Shown here: in pieces, positions 31,566 to 40,948 of the stretch
Layout: every line of letters starts with the position of its first letter
Numbering within the stretch: position 1 is the stretch's first letter
Source of the DNA: Culturomica sp.
GTDB taxonomy: Bacteria > Bacteroidota > Bacteroidia > Bacteroidales > Marinifilaceae
Assembly: GCA_031271755.1 (NCBI GenBank)
Contig: JAISVB010000003.1
Location: 1-43,787, forward strand
Length of the DNA stretch: 43,787 nucleotides
Direction: 5' to 3'
Program-made: the position numbers and the translations under genes
Notes under the pieces: model-generated
Databases searched by the model: none
Told to the model about the DNA's origin: nothing
The model's input: only the letters and a program-made list of their open reading frames with translations

Positions 31566-34379
31566 TTATTCGGCTTTCGGCTTAAAGATCAGGTTGACCT
31601 CTTTCGCTCCCGTAAAGAGTTTTTCGGCAAACTCCTGCATACCGGAAGTGCTGATCCCGTCCAAAATCTCTTCATAATTCCGGGCGTCGGCAGGATTGTA
31701 TCCGTACCGGTACCAGGTCTGCAAAGCACCTGCCCAATAACTGTTGTGCAACTTGGATTGTTCCCGTTCTTTCCGCATGTTGGCCACCACTTTGTCCAAA
31801 TCGACCCGGGTCGGCCCGTTTTTCCGGAAATCGTCGATCTCCTTCAGCACCAACGATTGCAAATAGTTGGCTTTATCGGGATCGCAATCAAAAACAACAG
31901 TCAGTTGGTACTGCACTCGCGGATCCCTCACCGAATTGCTCGAAACCCCCACACCGTATGTACCTCCCTCTTTTTCCCGGATATTTTCGGTATATTTTAT
32001 TCTCAAAATAGCAGAAAGCACCGACAAATAAACATTATTCCGGGGAGTATACTCCATATTATTTTGCCGGAAATCCGTATAACAGGTCGATTTAGGCGTT
32101 TCAAACAAAATCCCTACCTCTTTGTTCAGTTCTTCGGGACTGAGCACCCGGTTGTCCACCCACTTTTCCTGCCTGTGCGTGGCCGGAATGGATCCGATGT
32201 ACTTTTCCACCAACGGTTTTACGGTTTCGGCGTCTATGTTGCCGACAATGATAAAAGTAAAATCGGAAGCATCCTGGAAACGGTCCCGGTAGATCTCCTC
32301 AATTTTCGCCAGGTCGATCTTGTCCAGATAAGCCTCGTTCATCAACAGCGTCCGCGCATTGTAACTGCTCATGATCATTCGAAGGGAATCCTGCATCACC
32401 TGTTGCGGATTTTTGCTGGCATTGATCAAAGCCGGGCGCAGCCGGTTCAGGTAGGCTTCGTGCGCCTCCTTGTCAAAGCGGGGAGATTGGAAGCGCAGGT
32501 ACACCAACTGCAACATCGTTTCAAAATCCTGCGGAGTAGAGCTGCCGCTGACCCCCTCGGAAAGAGAGCTGAGGCTGATCGAACTGCTCGCTTTTTTACC
32601 CGTCAGCGCTTTGCGCAGCGAAGTGGCATCCAAATGGCCCAGTCCATACGCCGCGGTAAATCCGGACAGGGATTCCGCCGAATAAAGATCTTCCACCCCG
32701 TACAAAGAAGTACCTCCCGGACTAAATGCGCTCAGGCTCACAGCGTCCTTGTTGTAATCCGCTTTCCGGAACACCACCGTGGCTCCGTTGGACAACTTCC
32801 ACTCTTCGGCCTCGAATTCGGGCAACTGTTTCACAGCGACGATCTTTCCTCCCGGCAACTCTCCCTCGATCAGGTCGGAGTTCACAGCCTCATCCTCATA
32901 TGCCGTGATCGTTTTGTCGTTTTCCACCTCGGCAATGATCTTCAGGGCTTCCTCCTCCGTCAGGTGTTTGGCGTCCTCCTCCGGGCCGGTAATGGCGATG
33001 GCCCGGTTCCCCTTCGTGTACCATTCGTTGGCTTTTGCGGAAACCTCTTCCACCCGGATACCGGGCAGGATACTTTTCATAAAATCGTAATAATACTCAA
33101 TGTCCACCAAGGGGGTCTGTTCCAGATAGTGGTTACCGATCTGACGGGCAAACTGGTCGTTGTTCCGTTTATCCTTTTGCTTCACGGCAGACTCCTGATT
33201 CACCAACAAATTTGTTTTGCCCCTTTCCAACTCGGATTCGGTAAATCCGAACCTCCGGACTCTTTCGTTTTCCGTCAGCAGGGCGCGCAACCCCGCCTCC
33301 TCTTCGTTCGGCTTAGCAACAACGGACAGGGCGTACGTATCATATCCCCGCACCATACCTCCATAATAAACAGATCCGTAGATAAAAGGAGGATTCCCTT
33401 TTTGTAGCATTTCGCTGATGCGATTATTCAACATGCTGTTGTACAGGGAAGTGATCAAATTCTCCCGCAAATTGCTGTGTCTGTTTTTTACCGGATTTTT
33501 CTCCCGGTGGATGACGTACATGGAAATAGCAGACTGCTGCGCTTCCGGATCGGTCGCCACCACGAAATAGGTCTCCTCGTGCGCAGGAATTTCATGGAAA
33601 GGACGCTCTTTCGGATTTTCAACGCCCGGGATCTGTGAAAACAGGGCGATCACCTTCTGTTCCATCTCCTGCAGGTCGAAATCACCCACTACAGCGATCG
33701 CCTGCAGATCCGTCCGGTACCAGTCGTGATAAAAATCCCGGATAGTCTGGTGCTTGAAGTTTTGGATCACCTCCAACTCACCGATGATATTCCGTTCGGC
33801 ATATTTGGATCCCTTCAGGATCACCGGATTCACCTTCTCTCTCATGCGGCTTGCCGAATTGCGGCCGGTTCTCCACTCTTCGGAGATCACGCCGCGTTCA
33901 TCGTCGATATCAGCCTCCAGCAGGGACAAACTGTTCGCCCAGTCAAACAGCACCAACAGGCAACTGTCCATCAGGGGCTTGTTCGTTGTCGGCACATCGC
34001 TGATATTATACACCGTCTCGTTCTGGCTGGTGTAGGCATTGATGTTCCGGCCAAAAGCAATCCCGTGCCTTTCCAGGTTTTTGATCAAAGAATTGCCGGG
34101 GAAGTGCTCGCTTCCGTTAAACGCCATGTGCTCCAGAAAGTGCGCCAAACCATCCTGCTCATCTGTTTCCAACAGAGCCCCCACATTTTGGATAATGTAA
34201 AAACTGGCCCGTTCTTTGGGCTCTTTGTTCACACGCAGGTAATAGGTCATGCCGTTTTCCAGCTTTCCGATTTTCACCTCCGGGTCTGTCGGTACTTGGC
34301 TTTCCAGGTCGTATTGCCCGTAAAATAAAGTCGGGAACGACACAAAGAACAGCAGCAAAAAGATACATTTTTTCATCAT
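31566..34379 (-). CDS. Exported M16 family zinc metallopeptidase (two tandem units)
   Basis: The 937-residue protein begins with a signal peptide (MMKKCIFLLLFFVSFPTLFY, before GQ). The first M16 unit carries the inverted zinc motif HFLEH (80-84), and the more distal glutamate lies in the DIDDERGVISEEWRTGR region. A second, inactive unit fills the C-terminal half, including REKEGGTYGVGVSSN (the R/Y region that closes the chamber). This is the pitrilysin-like architecture for degrading peptides, here in the periplasm. It follows exbD by 17 bases on the same strand and probably shares the ExbB-ExbD operon. Confidence 0.92.
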   Translation of the reverse strand: MMKKCIFLLLFFVSFPTLFYGQYDLESQVPTDPEVKIGKLENGMTYYLRVNKEPKERASFYIIQNVGALLETDEQDGLAHFLEHMAFNGSEHFPGNSLIKNLERHGIAFGRNINAYTSQNETVYNISDVPTTNKPLMDSCLLVLFDWANSLSLLEADIDDERGVISEEWRTGRNSASRMREKVNPVILKGSKYAERNIIGELEVIQNFKHQTIRDFYHDWYRTDLQAIAVVGDFDLQEMEQKVIALFSQIPGVENPKERPFHEIPAHEETYFVVATDPEAQQSAISMYVIHREKNPVKNRHSNLRENLITSLYNSMLNNRISEMLQKGNPPFIYGSVYYGGMVRGYDTYALSVVAKPNEEEAGLRALLTENERVRRFGFTESELERGKTNLLVNQESAVKQKDKRNNDQFARQIGNHYLEQTPLVDIEYYYDFMKSILPGIRVEEVSAKANEWYTKGNRAIAITGPEEDAKHLTEEEALKIIAEVENDKTITAYEDEAVNSDLIEGELPGGKIVAVKQLPEFEAEEWKLSNGATVVFRKADYNKDAVSLSAFSPGGTSLYGVEDLYSAESLSGFTAAYGLGHLDATSLRKALTGKKASSSISLSSLSEGVSGSSTPQDFETMLQLVYLRFQSPRFDKEAHEAYLNRLRPALINASKNPQQVMQDSLRMIMSSYNARTLLMNEAYLDKIDLAKIEEIYRDRFQDASDFTFIIVGNIDAETVKPLVEKYIGSIPATHRQEKWVDNRVLSPEELNKEVGILFETPKSTCYTDFRQNNMEYTPRNNVYLSVLSAILRIKYTENIREKEGGTYGVGVSSNSVRDPRVQYQLTVVFDCDPDKANYLQSLVLKEIDDFRKNGPTRVDLDKVVANMRKEREQSKLHNSYWAGALQTWYRYGYNPADARNYEEILDGISTSGMQEFAEKLFTGAKEVNLIFKPKAE

Positions 34380-34396
34380 TTTGTTTTTATAGGTTG

Positions 34397-34792
34397 TTAC
34401 TCGGGATCAGTAGCCAAAACGGACTTGTATCCGTAGGTTTTGGCAATATTCATCACCCGCACCAGGTGCTCTACCGGTACGGATTTTTCCAACTGGATAA
34501 CAATACTGGGTTCGTCCGAACTCTTCAACTCCTCCACAATCCGGCTCTCCAACCGGGAAAACGGGGTCACCTTCCCGTTCAGGTAATACACCAGATCCTG
34601 ATCGACCGAAACCGTTACCGAAACCGGATGATTAGCGATCTGATTCGTGCTTTTCGGCAACTCCAACTTCAGCGCATTGGGATTCACGAGGGTAGAAGTG
34701 ATCAGGAAAAAGATCAGCAACAGGAAAACAATATCAGTCATGGACGACATACTGAAAACCGTGTTGATTTTATTACTGCGCTTAACCGCCAT
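34397..34792 (-). CDS. ExbD/TolR family biopolymer transporter
   Basis: The 131-residue protein has a short cytoplasmic start (MAVKRSNKINTVFSMSSMTD), one transmembrane helix (IVFLLLIFFLITSTLV) with the conserved aspartate just before it (SSMTD), and a periplasmic domain. It works with the ExbB-like protein as a proton-driven motor that powers outer membrane transport or envelope stability. It lies 7 bases after exbB and 17 before the M16 gene. No TonB is encoded here. Confidence 0.92.
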   Translation of the reverse strand: MAVKRSNKINTVFSMSSMTDIVFLLLIFFLITSTLVNPNALKLELPKSTNQIANHPVSVTVSVDQDLVYYLNGKVTPFSRLESRIVEELKSSDEPSIVIQLEKSVPVEHLVRVMNIAKTYGYKSVLATDPE

Positions 34793-34799
34793 GCTGTCT

Positions 34800-35447
34800 C
34801 TATTTTTTCAAATCGTACAGGGCATCTATAAATTCGGAAGAGGCGTTTTCCATCTCGACGGCGATCCGGTTGATCCGGCCGACCAAAGCGTTGTAGCCCA
34901 ACGAAGCAACAATACCCACCGACAGCCCGGCAACAGTCGTCACCATAGCCGTATAAATCCCGTTAGAAAGCAAAGATATATTAATATTATTTCCCGCCAT
35001 CGACATATCGTAAAACGCCTGGATCATACCCATCACCGTTCCCAGAAAACCGATCATCGGGGCGATATTCGCAATAGTTCCCAGCGTGGAAAGCCCCTTT
35101 TCAAGAGACGCCATCTCCGCATTGGCGGCATTTTCCATGCTCATCCGCAGATCTGCCGCCGGGATCTCCGCATACCGGATCCCTTTCAGCAACACACGGG
35201 CAACCGGAGCCTCCCGCTGCGCACACTCCTGCATCGCCGCGCCTTTGCCGTCGCGCCGCATCACCTCCAGCACCCGGCCGGTAAAACCGGCCCCCGTACG
35301 GGTCGCCTTCCCGATCCGTGCATACCGCTCACAAATAATATAAACAGCCATCACAGAAAGCAAAAAAAGCGGGATCATCAGCCATCCCCCCTTCACAATC
35401 ATCTCCCACAAACTGATCCCTGTTGTTTCGATCAAAAAAATGTGCAT
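34800..35447 (-). CDS. MotA/TolQ/ExbB proton channel family protein
   Basis: The 215-residue protein has an N-terminal helix (GWLMIPLFLLSVMAVYIICE), a cytoplasmic domain (about 40-110) and two helices near 120-150 (STLGTIANIAPMIGFLGTVM) and 165-185, with the channel threonines and glycine patterns of ExbB. It forms the stator with ExbD. First gene of the exbB-exbD-M16 operon. Confidence 0.92.
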   Translation of the reverse strand: MHIFLIETTGISLWEMIVKGGWLMIPLFLLSVMAVYIICERYARIGKATRTGAGFTGRVLEVMRRDGKGAAMQECAQREAPVARVLLKGIRYAEIPAADLRMSMENAANAEMASLEKGLSTLGTIANIAPMIGFLGTVMGMIQAFYDMSMAGNNINISLLSNGIYTAMVTTVAGLSVGIVASLGYNALVGRINRIAVEMENASSEFIDALYDLKK

Positions 35448-35759
35448 AACCGGTATATTTCTGACAAAATTTGTTTACGACTGCAAATGTACAAAATCCA
35501 CACAAACTCACAACCGCTAATTCACAGATCGTAACAGAATGTATGCATATTTTAACACATTTCCTCCCCAAACTTCCCCTCCACCTCCCTCGGACCTCGG
35601 TCGTACCATCGTCGTACCATGTTCGAGTTTTGCCCCCTGCAAAAACCCTGCAAAACCCCATAAGTAAAATTAGGAAAATCCTTGAAAATTTAGGATTTAT
35701 TGTTGAAAAAAAGTGGTAATTTTAACGGCGAAAATCAAAATCATACGCAAATACATCCC
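35448..35759. other. Divergent intergenic region between exbB and V-ATPase operons
   Basis: No gene is seen. The 10-mer GTCGTACCAT occurs twice at 35600-35609 and 35611-35620. A hairpin AAATCCT (35676-35682) / AGGATTT (35692-35698) lies about 65 bases before the V-ATPase E start. Promoters in both directions are expected but none matches the consensus well. Confidence 0.5.
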
Positions 35760-36365
35760 ATGGAAAATAAGTTGGACATCCTGACCCGGAAACTGTACGA
35801 CGAAGGAGTAGAAAAAGCCAGAAAAGAAGCGGAAGAGATCGTCGGGAAAGCAAACCGGGAAGCCGCGGAAATGCTGGCGGAAGCCCGTGCACAAGCCGAC
35901 AGCATCGTCCGGGCCGGACAAGAAGAGGCCGGTCGCCTGAAAAAGAGAGCGGAAGCGGAAACAGCACTGAGCGTAAAACAGGCAGTTGCATCCTTGAAAC
36001 AGCAGATCGCCGATCTGGTTTCCGGCCGGATCGCGGCCGAATGGGGTAAAGCAGGATTTCAGGAAACAGCATTTGTGCAGGAATTGTTGCTGACAGTCGT
36101 CAAAAAATGGGAAATCACTTCCGGGACGGCAGACCTGGAATGCATCTTGCCGGAAAAGGAAAAACAGGCGTTTTCCGCCCTCGTTGCCGCCAAATACAAA
36201 GAATTGCTGCACAAAGGCTTGGAAATCAAAACCGGCTCCCTGCCGGAAACCTTTGTGCTGCAACCTCGCGACGGAGGCTACAAGATCACCTTTTCGGAAG
36301 AACTGTTCGAAGCCTTTTTTCGTCCCTATCTGAAAAAATTGGCCAAGGAATTACTCTATGCGTAA
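35760..36365 (+). CDS. V-type ATPase subunit E
   Basis: From the ATG at 35760 the protein has 201 residues. The N-terminal half is a long charged, alanine-rich helix (KARKEAEEIVGKANREAAEM), forming a coiled coil as in the peripheral stalk. The C-terminal half is a globular domain that contacts the catalytic head. An upstream in-frame ATG at 35700 would add 20 unlikely residues. It is the first gene of the V-ATPase operon and overlaps the next gene by 8 bases. Confidence 0.88.
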   Translation: MENKLDILTRKLYDEGVEKARKEAEEIVGKANREAAEMLAEARAQADSIVRAGQEEAGRLKKRAEAETALSVKQAVASLKQQIADLVSGRIAAEWGKAGFQETAFVQELLLTVVKKWEITSGTADLECILPEKEKQAFSALVAAKYKELLHKGLEIKTGSLPETFVLQPRDGGYKITFSEELFEAFFRPYLKKLAKELLYA

Positions 36366-37173
36366 AACATACGAAGCGTTTATTGCCGGATTGCCGGAGC
36401 CGGTTCGGGAGGAGCGCAAAGCACCCCTGACCATGACCGCTTTCCGGGAACAGGCCGCTCTCTACCTGTCGGGAAGGGACAAAGCCTGGCTGGAACTGCT
36501 TTTTTTACCGCACGACAACCGGCAGGTCTTAAACCTGCTGAACAAATACCATCCGGATCCGGACGCACCCACCGTCTACCCGCTGCCGGTACTGGAAGAA
36601 GAAGTAGCAGAACCGGGGCAAGTGTTGCCGCCTTACCTGCAGGATTTTATAGCACGTTTCAAAGCAGAAGAACTGCACCCCTTCGGGCAGAAACCGGAAA
36701 ATGTACTGAGCTGCCTCTACTACGACAGCCTTATCCACTCCGGGAATGCATTTTTAGCCGGTTACGCCGCCTTCAGCCTCAACCTGAAAAACCTGTCGGC
36801 AGCGCTTACCTGCAAAAAATACGGCAAAGAGTTGGAAGCGGAAATAGTCGGAGAGAACCAATTCGCCCAGGCTCTGAAAACTTCCCGCGCCAGGGATTTC
36901 GGCTTATCGGCAGAGTACCCCTGGGTCGAACAGGTCGTCCGGCTGATGGAGAACGAAAACCTGACGGAGCGGGAGAGAGGCTTGGACAATTTAGTGTGGG
37001 AATACGTAGAAGAACAGACAACATTCACCTACTTCTCCATCGATCGGATCCTGGGATTAGCCGTCCAGGGGATGATCGTGGAACGCTGGAGCCGGATGGA
37101 TCCGGGAACCGGAGGGGAGATATTCCGGGAATTGATAGAGAAATTCAAGCAAAATCTGGTGATCAATACATAG
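36358..37173 (+). CDS. DUF2764 family protein, probable V-ATPase C/d-type subunit
   Basis: The 271-residue all-helical protein starts MRKTYEAFIAGLPEPVREER. Its family, DUF2764, is found in Bacteroidota V-ATPase operons at the place where other bacteria have the C (d) subunit that links rotor and central stalk. The fold-level match to subunit C is an inference from position and helical content. It overlaps the E gene by 8 bases and is 3 bases from the A gene. Confidence 0.75.
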   Translation: MRKTYEAFIAGLPEPVREERKAPLTMTAFREQAALYLSGRDKAWLELLFLPHDNRQVLNLLNKYHPDPDAPTVYPLPVLEEEVAEPGQVLPPYLQDFIARFKAEELHPFGQKPENVLSCLYYDSLIHSGNAFLAGYAAFSLNLKNLSAALTCKKYGKELEAEIVGENQFAQALKTSRARDFGLSAEYPWVEQVVRLMENENLTERERGLDNLVWEYVEEQTTFTYFSIDRILGLAVQGMIVERWSRMDPGTGGEIFRELIEKFKQNLVINT

Positions 37174-37176
37174 CGT

Positions 37177-38946
37177 ATGGAAAAAACAGTCGGAAAAATA
37201 CACAGCATCATCTCCAATCTCGTCCTGGTCAGAGTGGAAGGGCCGGTTTCCCAGAACGAGATCTGTTTCATCGAAGCAGGAAACGTGCGGCTCATGGCGG
37301 AGGTGATCAAATTTACCGGAGAGCTGGCCTATATACAGGTCTTCGAAAGCACCCGCGGACTGAAACCGGGCATGCCCGTCGAATTTGAACAACACCTGCT
37401 GGAAGCAAGCCTTGGGCCGGGTTTGCTCTCGAAAAACTTTGACGGATTGCAGAACGACCTGAACAAAATGACCGGTTTGTTCCTGAAAAGAGGCGAATAC
37501 ACCCACCCGTTGGAAGAGGAAAAAAAATGGCTTTTCGAACCGCTGGCCAAACCGGGAGATACGGTCAGGGCGGCGGACTGGCTCGGAAGTGTAAAAGAAA
37601 ATTGGCTGGATCACAAGATCATGGTTCCCTTCAAGCTGGAAGGCGAATACACCGTAGAGTCCGTGGCAGAAGCCGGGGAGTACACCATTCTGGAACCGGT
37701 AGCCGTCCTGAAAGACAAAACCGGGAAGCGGACAGAAGTCACCATGATGCAAAAATGGCCGGTCAAACTTGCTATAAAAAAATATGCGGCGAAACCCCGT
37801 CCCTTCACCCAAATGGAAACAGGCATGCGGGTCATAGACACCATGAATCCCATGCTGGAAGGAGGCACCGGTTTTATTCCGGGGCCTTTCGGAACCGGGA
37901 AAACCGTGTTGCAACACTCTTTAGCCCGGTTTGCCGATGCCGACGTCATCATCATGGCAGCTTGCGGAGAGCGGGCAAACGAAGTGGTGGAGATCTTTAC
38001 GGAATTTCCCAAACTGCAAGACCCCCGTTCCGGGCGCTCCCTGTACGAACGCACAACCATCATCGCCAACACCTCCAACATGCCGGTAGCCGCCCGGGAA
38101 GCCTCCGTCTACACAGCCATGACCATCGGGGAATATTACCGGGCCATGGGATTGAAAGTGCTCCTGTTGGCGGACTCCACCTCCCGCTGGGCGCAAGCGT
38201 TGCGCGAAATGTCCAACCGCATGGAAGAACTACCCGGACAGGATGCGTTCCCCATGGATCTGTCGGCCATCATCGCCAACTTCTACGCCCGCGCCGGACT
38301 GGTTTACCTCAACAACGGGAAGACCGGCTCCGTCACCTTTATCGGCACCGTATCCCCGGCCGGAGGGAACCTCAAAGAACCGGTGACGGAATCCACCCAG
38401 AAAGTAGCCCGCTGTTTTTACGCCCTCTCCCAGGCGCGGGCGGACTCCAAGCGCTATCCGGCCATCAACACCCTGGAATCCTACTCCAAATATTTGGAGT
38501 ATCCGGAGTTCCGGGAGTACGCCGAAAAACGCATCTCCGCCACCTGGATCGAAGAGGTGAACGAAGCCCGGGACGCCCTTGTGCGGGGCATAGAGAGCGC
38601 GGAACAGATCGATATTTTGGGAGACGACGGCGTGCCTGTGGAGTACCACGTCCTCTTTTGGAAATCGGAACTGCTCGACGGGGTGATCCTGCACCAGGAT
38701 GCCTTTGACGAGATAGACGGCTCCACCTCCATGGAACGGCAACGCTACATGCTCGGCAAAATACTGGAGATTGTCCGTTCGGATTTCGCATTCGAATCGT
38801 TTGACGAGGTAAACCCCTATTTCAAACGGATATTGAACAGCTACAAACAGATGAACTATACCCCCTTCCTCTCCGTCCGTTTTAAAAAATACGAACAGGA
38901 AATAGCGGAAATAGTGGCAGAAAAAATAGCAAAAAAACAACCCTGA
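37177..38946 (+). CDS. V-type ATPase catalytic subunit A
   Basis: The 589-residue protein has the Walker A loop GPFGTGKT (236-243), the A-type insertion region (about 110-190) absent from F-type beta subunits, and ADSTSRWAQALREMSNRMEE with the catalytic surroundings. It hydrolyses or makes ATP in the head of the enzyme. The length is normal. A 67-base gap with degenerate 8-bp repeats separates it from B. Confidence 0.97.
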   Translation: MEKTVGKIHSIISNLVLVRVEGPVSQNEICFIEAGNVRLMAEVIKFTGELAYIQVFESTRGLKPGMPVEFEQHLLEASLGPGLLSKNFDGLQNDLNKMTGLFLKRGEYTHPLEEEKKWLFEPLAKPGDTVRAADWLGSVKENWLDHKIMVPFKLEGEYTVESVAEAGEYTILEPVAVLKDKTGKRTEVTMMQKWPVKLAIKKYAAKPRPFTQMETGMRVIDTMNPMLEGGTGFIPGPFGTGKTVLQHSLARFADADVIIMAACGERANEVVEIFTEFPKLQDPRSGRSLYERTTIIANTSNMPVAAREASVYTAMTIGEYYRAMGLKVLLLADSTSRWAQALREMSNRMEELPGQDAFPMDLSAIIANFYARAGLVYLNNGKTGSVTFIGTVSPAGGNLKEPVTESTQKVARCFYALSQARADSKRYPAINTLESYSKYLEYPEFREYAEKRISATWIEEVNEARDALVRGIESAEQIDILGDDGVPVEYHVLFWKSELLDGVILHQDAFDEIDGSTSMERQRYMLGKILEIVRSDFAFESFDEVNPYFKRILNSYKQMNYTPFLSVRFKKYEQEIAEIVAEKIAKKQP

Positions 38947-39009
38947 CTCTTATGCTCTTAATATGTCAACAATCCTACTATCTTACAGTCTTACCATCTT
39001 ACGGTCTTA
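38945..39009 (+). repeat. Degenerate 8-bp repeats between V-ATPase A and B genes
   Basis: Units of the form NNNTCTTA occur at 38945 and 38953, then four in a row at 38978 (CTATCTTA), 38986 (CAGTCTTA), 38994 (CCATCTTA) and 39002 (CGGTCTTA). The last ends 4 bases before the B-subunit ATG. CTATCTTA is the exact inverse of the unit in the perfect array at 23853. Confidence 0.8.
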
Positions 39010-39013
39010 ACCC

Positions 39014-40342
39014 ATGAGCACAGCTTTTCAAAAAATATACACCCGCATCACCCGCATCACCAAAGCAACCTGTGCGTTGAAAGCCCAGGGGGTCGGAAAC
39101 GACGAACTGGCCCTGGTGGACGGTCGCCTGGCGCAGGTGGTGAAGATCTGGGGGGACGACGTCACCCTCCAGGTGTTTTCCGGCACCGAAGGGATCCCGA
39201 CCGACTCGGAAGTCGCGTTTTTGGGAAAAGCCCCCTTCCTGAAAGTGGGAGAGGAGCTTTCGGGGCGTTTTTTCAACGCATACGGGGATCCCATCGACGG
39301 CGGCCCTCCGGCGGACGGCGAAGAACGTGAGATCGGCGGCCCCTCGGTAAACCCCGTCCGGCGGAAACAACCCTCCGAACTGATCGCCACCGGCATAGCA
39401 GGGATCGATCTGAACAACACATTGGTTTCCGGGCAGAAGATCCCGTTTTTTGCCGACCCGGATCAGCCCTACAATCAGGTGATGGCTGATGTAGCCCTGC
39501 GGGCGCAGGCCGACCGGATCATCCTGGGGGGGATGGGGCTGCCGCACGACGATTACCTCTACTTCAGGCAAATCTTCGACGATGCAGGGGTGTTGGACCG
39601 GATCGTCAGCTTCATCAATACCACTGAAGATCCGACGGTGGAACGCCTGTTAGTGCCCGACATGGCACTGACAGCGGCCGAATACTTCGCCGTGGACAAA
39701 AACGAAAAAGTACTGGTGTTGCTGACCGATATGACGCTTTACGCAGACGCGCTCAGCATCGTATCCAACCGGATGGACCAGATCCCTTCCAAGGACTCCA
39801 TGCCCGGTTCCCTCTATTCCGACCTGGCCAGGATCTACGAAAAAGCGGTTCAATTCCCCGAAGGCGGCTCCATCACCATCATTGCGGTAACCACCCTGTC
39901 GGGCGGGGATATCACCCACGCGGTCCCCGACAACACCGGTTACATCACCGAAGGGCAGCTCTTTTTGCGGAAAGATACGGAGATCGGCAAAGTCATCGTC
40001 GACCCCTTCCGGAGCCTCTCCCGCCTGAAACAGTTGGTCATCGGGAAGAAAACCCGTAAAGACCACGCCTACGTGATGAATGCGGCGATCCGCCTCTACG
40101 CAGATGCGGCCAACGCCCGTACCAAATTGGAAAACGGCTTTGACCTGACCGATTACGACCAGCGCACCCTGAAATTTGCAAAAGCCTATTCCGGCGAACT
40201 GCTGGCGGTGGATCTGAATATCGACACGGATCGCATGTTGAATACGGCCTGGGAGTTGTTCCGGAGCTATTTCAACCCGGCGGAATTGGGCATCAAAGCT
40301 GAAATTGTAGACGAATTCGGAGGATTTACAGCACAACCATGA
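39014..40342 (+). CDS. V-type ATPase regulatory subunit B
   Basis: The 442-residue protein lacks a full Walker A loop, as expected of the non-catalytic B subunit. It contains GIAGIDLNNTLVSGQKIPFF, DMTLYADALSIVSNRMDQIP and PDNTGYITEGQLFL, typical of B. It overlaps the D subunit gene by 4 bases (ATGA). The degenerate 8-bp repeats end just before its start codon. Confidence 0.96.
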   Translation: MSTAFQKIYTRITRITKATCALKAQGVGNDELALVDGRLAQVVKIWGDDVTLQVFSGTEGIPTDSEVAFLGKAPFLKVGEELSGRFFNAYGDPIDGGPPADGEEREIGGPSVNPVRRKQPSELIATGIAGIDLNNTLVSGQKIPFFADPDQPYNQVMADVALRAQADRIILGGMGLPHDDYLYFRQIFDDAGVLDRIVSFINTTEDPTVERLLVPDMALTAAEYFAVDKNEKVLVLLTDMTLYADALSIVSNRMDQIPSKDSMPGSLYSDLARIYEKAVQFPEGGSITIIAVTTLSGGDITHAVPDNTGYITEGQLFLRKDTEIGKVIVDPFRSLSRLKQLVIGKKTRKDHAYVMNAAIRLYADAANARTKLENGFDLTDYDQRTLKFAKAYSGELLAVDLNIDTDRMLNTAWELFRSYFNPAELGIKAEIVDEFGGFTAQP

Positions 40343-40929
40343 TCAGCTTCCAATACAACAAAACCTCCCTGCAACAGTTGGACAAACAGTTGAAAGTACG
40401 GATTCGGGCATTGCCGACTATCCGGAACAAGGAGGCGGCTTTGCGTTCGGAGGTAAAAAAAGCCAAAGAGAAAACGGAGGCGTTGAACCGGAACCTGGCG
40501 GATACGCTGAACAGCCTGGAAGACGGGCTCCGGCTGTACAACGAATACCGTCCCGGGCTCTTGAAGATCAAAGAAGTCGCGCTGTCGGTAAAAAAAATAG
40601 CCGGTGTCCGCACGCCGGTACTGGACCAAGTGCTCTACGAAACGGAAGATTTCAGCCTCTTCAATGCGCCGGCCTGGTTTCCGGACGGGATCGAACAGCT
40701 CAAGAAGGTCGTCGCCATCGCTTTGGAGCGGGAGTTGTACATCCGGAAGATGGAACTGCTGGATCAAGCCCGTAAAAAAACCACCCAGAAGGTCAACCTG
40801 TACGAAAAGGTGCAGATCCCGGGATTTGAGGCGGCAATCCTGAAAATCAAACGCTTTTTGGAGGATGAGGAGAACCTCTCCAAATCGTCCCAGAAAATAG
40901 TTAAAAACCGCCGGACGGATACCGATTAA
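40339..40929 (+). CDS. V-type ATPase central stalk subunit D
   Basis: The 196-residue protein is a long two-helix coiled coil. The N-terminal helix (about 1-65, SFQYNKTSLQQLDKQLKVRI) and C-terminal helix (about 125-190, KTTQKVNLYEKVQIPGFEAA) flank a short middle. KTTQKVNLYEKVQIP is the family signature. It is the rotating axle of the enzyme. Confidence 0.93.
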   Translation: MISFQYNKTSLQQLDKQLKVRIRALPTIRNKEAALRSEVKKAKEKTEALNRNLADTLNSLEDGLRLYNEYRPGLLKIKEVALSVKKIAGVRTPVLDQVLYETEDFSLFNAPAWFPDGIEQLKKVVAIALERELYIRKMELLDQARKKTTQKVNLYEKVQIPGFEAAILKIKRFLEDEENLSKSSQKIVKNRRTDTD

Positions 40930-40948
40930 CGCTTTTACGCTGTAACAG

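Noticed and set aside
31536-33407. 623-residue open frame opposite the M16 peptidase gene
   Set aside because: It is a mirror frame of a clear gene; its long open length follows from the codon use of the M16 gene.
37527-38708. 393-residue open frame inside the V-ATPase A gene in another phase
   Set aside because: Out-of-frame shadow rich in Arg, Gly and His; the A subunit is unmistakable.
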